NCBI RefSeq assembly: GCF_042683045.1
Contig: NZ_JBHUIT010000031.1
Coordinates: forward strand, 186,001 to 250,000
Direction: 5' to 3'
Source: Luteolibacter algae
Lineage (GTDB): Bacteria > Verrucomicrobiota > Verrucomicrobiia > Verrucomicrobiales > Akkermansiaceae
Length of the DNA: 64,000 bases
A model generated the notes under the pieces. The model was not told the DNA's origin. It was given only the letters and a program-made list of their open reading frames with translations, and searched no databases. Positions within the stretch are counted from its first letter, which is position 1. Each line of letters starts with the position of its first letter. This document shows, piece by piece, positions 60,966 to 64,000 of the stretch. Both the position numbers and the translations under genes were made by a program.

Positions 60966-61436
60966 ATGAAAACTAAATCAATAATTGTAATCGCAGCTGC
61001 ACTCGGAATCATCGGCACAGCGGGAGCGCAGGGAAGCAAGCCGGAGCGCAAGGGCGGGGGGCATACACCACCTCCGGAAGTCATCGAAGAATTCGACAAG
61101 GACGGTGATGGAAAGCTCAACGAGGAGGAACGCCAGGCCGCCAGAGCTGCTCACAAAGAAATGATGGAAGCCCGCAAGAAAGAGGTTCTCAAGAAGTTCG
61201 ATGCGGACAAGGACGGCAAACTCAATGAGTCCGAGAAGGAAGCCATGAAGGCGGAGCATAAGAAGCGGATGCTTGAAAAATTCGACACGGATAAGGATGG
61301 CGAGCTCAATGATGACGAAAAGAAAGCAATGAGAGAGGAAATGCAGAATCGTCCCGGCGGCCCACGTGGTAAAAAAGGTGGTCCCCGCGGTAAACGGGGC
61401 GGGCCGGGTGCGGAAGCTCCGGGTGCTGTGGAATAA
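60966..61436 (+). CDS. small secreted EF-hand protein 2
   Basis: 156 residues. Signal peptide (1-21, ending AGAQG), then three EF-hand loops, DKDGDGKLNEEE (about 44-55), DADKDGKLNESE (about 79-90) and DTDKDGELNDDE (about 107-118), each joined by Lys/Glu helices, and a Gly/Pro/Arg/Lys-rich tail. The loops follow the Asp-x-Asp-x-Asp-Gly rule with Glu at 12. Secreted Ca2+-binding protein; paralogue of the protein at 60488. The spacing and own terminators suggest separate transcription. Confidence 0.85.
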   Translation: MKTKSIIVIAAALGIIGTAGAQGSKPERKGGGHTPPPEVIEEFDKDGDGKLNEEERQAARAAHKEMMEARKKEVLKKFDADKDGKLNESEKEAMKAEHKKRMLEKFDTDKDGELNDDEKKAMREEMQNRPGGPRGKKGGPRGKRGGPGAEAPGAVE

Positions 61437-61461
61437 CAACTCGCCGTTGCCGTTAAAACAT

Positions 61462-61492
61462 AAGGCCATCTGGGAACAGATGGCCTTTTTTT
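61462..61492 (+). terminator. rho-independent terminator after EF-hand protein 2
   Basis: AAGGCCATCTG and CAGATGGCCTT form a perfect 11-base-pair stem around a GGAA loop (61462-61472, 61477-61487), followed by T-run to 61492. Confidence 0.93.
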
Positions 61493-61529
61493 GGGAGGAT
61501 ATTAATGGAATAACCGTAGAAGCCTCCGG

Positions 61530-62516
61530 CTACTCGGCTTTTTTCCCTTTATCCGCAGGAGCGATCGCATCAATGGCTTCCATCGTGGATTTGGAGAGTT
61601 CCGCAGCATCGAGAGCTTTCAAGGAGTCGTCTAGTTGTGAAACGTTGCGAGCACCGATAATCGCGGAGGTAATGGCGGGATGTTTCAATACCCAGTTAAT
61701 GGCCATGTGATTGATGCTCGTGCCCTGTTTTTGAGCGACATCACCAAGCGCACGGATTTTTTCCTGTTGTGCGATCACCTGATCCTCCTGAAGGAAGCCT
61801 TCTTCACGTGCAGCGCGTGAGTCCGCGGGGATGCCGTCCATGTATTTCGGCGTCAGCATTCCCTGCGCAAGTGGAGAGAATGCGACACATCCGATGTTTT
61901 CTTCCTTGAGATAGTCGAGAATGCCTTGGGCTTCGGGCCAGCGATTGAGTATGGAGTAAGGTGGTTGGTAAACGATGCAACGGATCCCCATCCCCTTGAG
62001 AATTTTCACCGATTTCTTTAATTTTTTCAGAGGATACTTGGACAGGCCGACATAAAGCGCTTTTCCCGAGTTAACAGCTGTGGCCAATGCGGACATGGTC
62101 TCTTCGAGGCGGGTTTCCGGATCCGGCCGGTGGGAATAGAAGATGTCCACATAAGGCAGCCTTAAACGGCGCAAAGATTGATCGAGAGACGCCAGCAAAT
62201 GCTTGCGTGAACCCCATTCGCCGTAAGGGCCGTTCCACATATGGTGACCGGCTTTGGTGGTGATGATCAGTTCGTCCCGATGACATGCGAAATCCTCGGC
62301 AAGGATGCGGCCAACGTTTTCTTCGGCGGAGCCAGCCGGGGGACCATAGTTGTTTGCCAGATCAAAATGAGTGATTCCATGATCAAACGCATGTCGCATG
62401 ATTTTTCGAGACTCCTGGAAGTCATCGACGTGCCCGAAGTTATGCCAAAATCCCAGGGAGATGGACGGAAGAAGGAGCCCGGAATCTCCGCAGCGTTTAT
62501 AGGTCATCTCTTTCAT
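61530..62516 (-). CDS. aldo/keto reductase (YghZ/Gpr type)
   Basis: 328 residues from ATG 62516 (ATG 62507 is nearly as good; a TTG at 62534 is rejected). NADPH-dependent reductase fold. Seen: YKRCGDSGLLLPSISLGFWHNFG (start motif, core SGLLLPSISLG), HFDLANNYGPPAGSAEENVG (core DLANNYGPPAG) with catalytic Asp and Tyr, YSHRPDPETRLEETM with catalytic His, and SAIIGARNVSQLDD at the C-terminal cofactor site. This is the E. coli YghZ (methylglyoxal reductase-like) subgroup. Likely detoxifies aldehydes; substrate not determinable. Convergent with EF-hand protein 2. Confidence 0.93.
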   Translation of the reverse strand: MKEMTYKRCGDSGLLLPSISLGFWHNFGHVDDFQESRKIMRHAFDHGITHFDLANNYGPPAGSAEENVGRILAEDFACHRDELIITTKAGHHMWNGPYGEWGSRKHLLASLDQSLRRLRLPYVDIFYSHRPDPETRLEETMSALATAVNSGKALYVGLSKYPLKKLKKSVKILKGMGIRCIVYQPPYSILNRWPEAQGILDYLKEENIGCVAFSPLAQGMLTPKYMDGIPADSRAAREEGFLQEDQVIAQQEKIRALGDVAQKQGTSINHMAINWVLKHPAITSAIIGARNVSQLDDSLKALDAAELSKSTMEAIDAIAPADKGKKAE

Positions 62517-62778
62517 ATTCCGAGTTAACGGCAATCTGGAGGCTCACGCCAAGGAAGAATAAGCAACGGAGTCATTTCGAAGAGATCCAAGGAACTGCTG
62601 GATCGCAAGATGCAAGCAAATGATACCGCTGAAATTGCGCTTTGCAGTGTGGGAAGTTTGTCACGCTTCGAGAACACCCAGAATTTGAGCGCTTGGTGGA
62701 TGGCAAAGATTCTGCGAGGATGATTTGGTATCGGCGTGGAATTTCTTAAGCCGATCATAAATCCAACCTGAAAAACCC

Positions 62779-64000
62779 ATGGCGACGATTTTCGAAAAAA
62801 TACAAACGGAGGGCATTGCAGAAATTTCCTACCTGCTTGGCGATGACGGAAAAGGCGTGGCGGCAATATTCGATGCCACCCGGGACGTCGAAAAATATGT
62901 AAAGCTGGCAAAGGAGAGAAATCTGGTAATCACCCACATCTTTGAGACTCACATCCATGCTGATTTTGTGAGTGGTTCCCGTGAATTAGAGAATTCCGTG
63001 GGTGGAGCCAGAATATATCTGAGCGCGGAAGGAGGAGCGGAATACGACTTCGACTTCCAAGCAATCCGGGATGGCGATACCTTTGAGATAGGTGATACGC
63101 GGATCATCGTGAGACACACTCCCGGCCATACACCCGAGCATGTTAGCTACGAGCTTGTATCCAAAAGTGAGCCCGATTCACCATGGGGAGTTCTGTCCGG
63201 AGACTCCTTGTTCGTCGGATCTGCGGGGCGGCCGGATCTATTGGGAGAAGAGACGACTGAAAAACTTACCGAGGAGCTTTTCCACACCCTTCGGAATTAT
63301 TATCTGGGACTGCCGGATGGCACATTGATCTATCCCGCTCACGGCCAGGGCTCTCCATGCGGTGCGGATATTGGCGATCGGCTACACTCGACCATCGGAT
63401 ATGAGAAAAGAACGAACCCTTTTCTGCAATACAATGACTTGGGAGAATTCAAACAATTTGTCCTAGGAGGCACGCCTCCCACTCCCACCTACTATCCGCG
63501 GATGAAGGCGGTGAATTCAAAGGGGCCGGAAATTCTGGGAGCCTCGCCAAAGATCGAAGGATTGCTCCCCGATCAATTCGAGGAGGCAATGAAGGATGAG
63601 GTGCAGGTGATCGATACGCGACACATGCTCGCATTCGGAGCAGGGCACATCGCCGGTTCCATGAATATTGGTTCTTCGCCAATGTTGTCGATATGGGCAG
63701 GATGGTTGCTCGATCCAGAGGAGCCGATCCTCCTTATCGCGGACTCTGATATGGCAATAGACGAGTTGGTCACTCAGTTATCGAGAACTGGATACACAAA
63801 TTTCGCGGGTTATCTCGCGGGAGGCATCAATGCGTGGATACAAGCCGGAAAAACGATCTCCCATCTGGGTGAACAAAGTGTTCATGAGGTGAATGCGATC
63901 CTTTCCACAAACGGCTCAGAGGTGCAGCTTGTCGACGTCAGAACCCCGTCCGAATGGAAAGAAGGGCATATACCTGGCGCGATGCATCTCTTTCTCCCGG
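62779..64000 (+). CDS. metallo-beta-lactamase/rhodanese fusion, persulfide dioxygenase-like (partial, runs off the edge)
   Basis: 407 residues visible from ATG 62779, with no stop before the window ends. An ETHE1-type metallo-beta-lactamase domain comes first (about 1-240): THIHADFVSG (His 58, His 60, Asp 62), HTPGHTPEH (His 113, His 117) and YPAHGQGSPCG. Then a first rhodanese-like domain (about 270-370) without an active-site Cys (its loop reads IADSDMAID) and the start of a second (VDVRTPSEWKEGHIPGA), which is cut off. Such fusions oxidise glutathione persulfide in sulfide detoxification. The Cys status of the second rhodanese cannot be seen. Confidence 0.87.
   Translation, partial: MATIFEKIQTEGIAEISYLLGDDGKGVAAIFDATRDVEKYVKLAKERNLVITHIFETHIHADFVSGSRELENSVGGARIYLSAEGGAEYDFDFQAIRDGDTFEIGDTRIIVRHTPGHTPEHVSYELVSKSEPDSPWGVLSGDSLFVGSAGRPDLLGEETTEKLTEELFHTLRNYYLGLPDGTLIYPAHGQGSPCGADIGDRLHSTIGYEKRTNPFLQYNDLGEFKQFVLGGTPPTPTYYPRMKAVNSKGPEILGASPKIEGLLPDQFEEAMKDEVQVIDTRHMLAFGAGHIAGSMNIGSSPMLSIWAGWLLDPEEPILLIADSDMAIDELVTQLSRTGYTNFAGYLAGGINAWIQAGKTISHLGEQSVHEVNAILSTNGSEVQLVDVRTPSEWKEGHIPGAMHLFLP

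Noticed and set aside
1..64000. CRISPR arrays, insertion sequences, prophage, toxin-antitoxin or defence islands
   Set aside because: No regularly spaced repeats, transposase, integrase, phage structural or defence-type proteins were seen on either strand.

Overview
The window looks like a chromosomal segment from a member of the Verrucomicrobiota, probably a Luteolibacter/Haloferula-type Verrucomicrobiales. This is an inference from gene content: a c-type-heme/DUF1549/LamG/DUF1553 protein paired with a DUF1501 protein, a PEP-CTERM protein, a MurC-MurB fusion, FtsZ with a very long tail, a giant autotransporter and several lineage-type lipoproteins. No rRNA, tRNA, CRISPR array, IS element or prophage was recognised. 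Shine-Dalgarno sequences are mostly weak, so many starts rest on protein homology.

Layout. 1-7.9 kb: the 3' end of ssb, phosphatidylserine decarboxylase, a lipoprotein followed by the System II cytochrome c maturation pair ResB/CcsA, an AlkB-type dioxygenase, and a minus-strand lipocalin / lipid kinase / metallophosphoesterase operon. 8-15 kb: an orphan flavoprotein disulfide reductase, a PAS-AraC regulator, and the PSCyt1-DUF1549-DUF1553 / DUF1501 pair, closed by a bidirectional terminator shared with gmk. 16-20.7 kb: an unlisted 55-codon gene with its own terminator, a LOG-family protein, a family-4-like uracil-DNA glycosylase without its Fe-S cysteines, xylose isomerase, and a SufR-like (COG2345) regulator that has also lost its cysteines. 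20.7-30 kb: a DUF6600-type lipoprotein with a long Q/E repeat tail, an SLC13/RCK_C transporter, and a MoxR-DUF58-BatA module. 30-31.8 kb: S13, S11 (with an 87-residue N-terminal extension) and S4, followed directly by a terminator rather than rpoA.

32-38.2 kb: an MsbA-like ABC exporter, two tandem membrane-anchored coiled-coil proteins plus a 59-aa lipoprotein, RlmH, an EF-hand lipoprotein with an OvoA-C-type methyltransferase, and a PEP-CTERM protein. 38.3-46.9 kb: a division and cell-wall cluster on the minus strand, transcribed murG, murC/B, ddl, ftsQ, ftsA, ftsZ. 47-57.4 kb: a 2,993-aa autotransporter with PATR motifs and three near-identical 267-bp repeats, followed by a small membrane-anchored protein. 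57.5-64 kb: a VTT-domain protein, cdsA-dxr, two secreted EF-hand proteins, an aldo/keto reductase, and the 5' part of a metallo-beta-lactamase/rhodanese persulfide dioxygenase that runs off the right edge.

Much of the window serves the envelope: phospholipid (psd, cdsA, lipid kinase), isoprenoid (dxr), peptidoglycan and division genes, lipoproteins, and surface or secreted proteins. The best candidates for undescribed biology are the tandem coiled-coil pair with its lipoprotein, the S11 extension, the two DNA-related proteins that have lost Fe-S ligands, the stand-alone ovothiol-type methyltransferase, the repeat-rich surface proteins, and the small gene at 16214.
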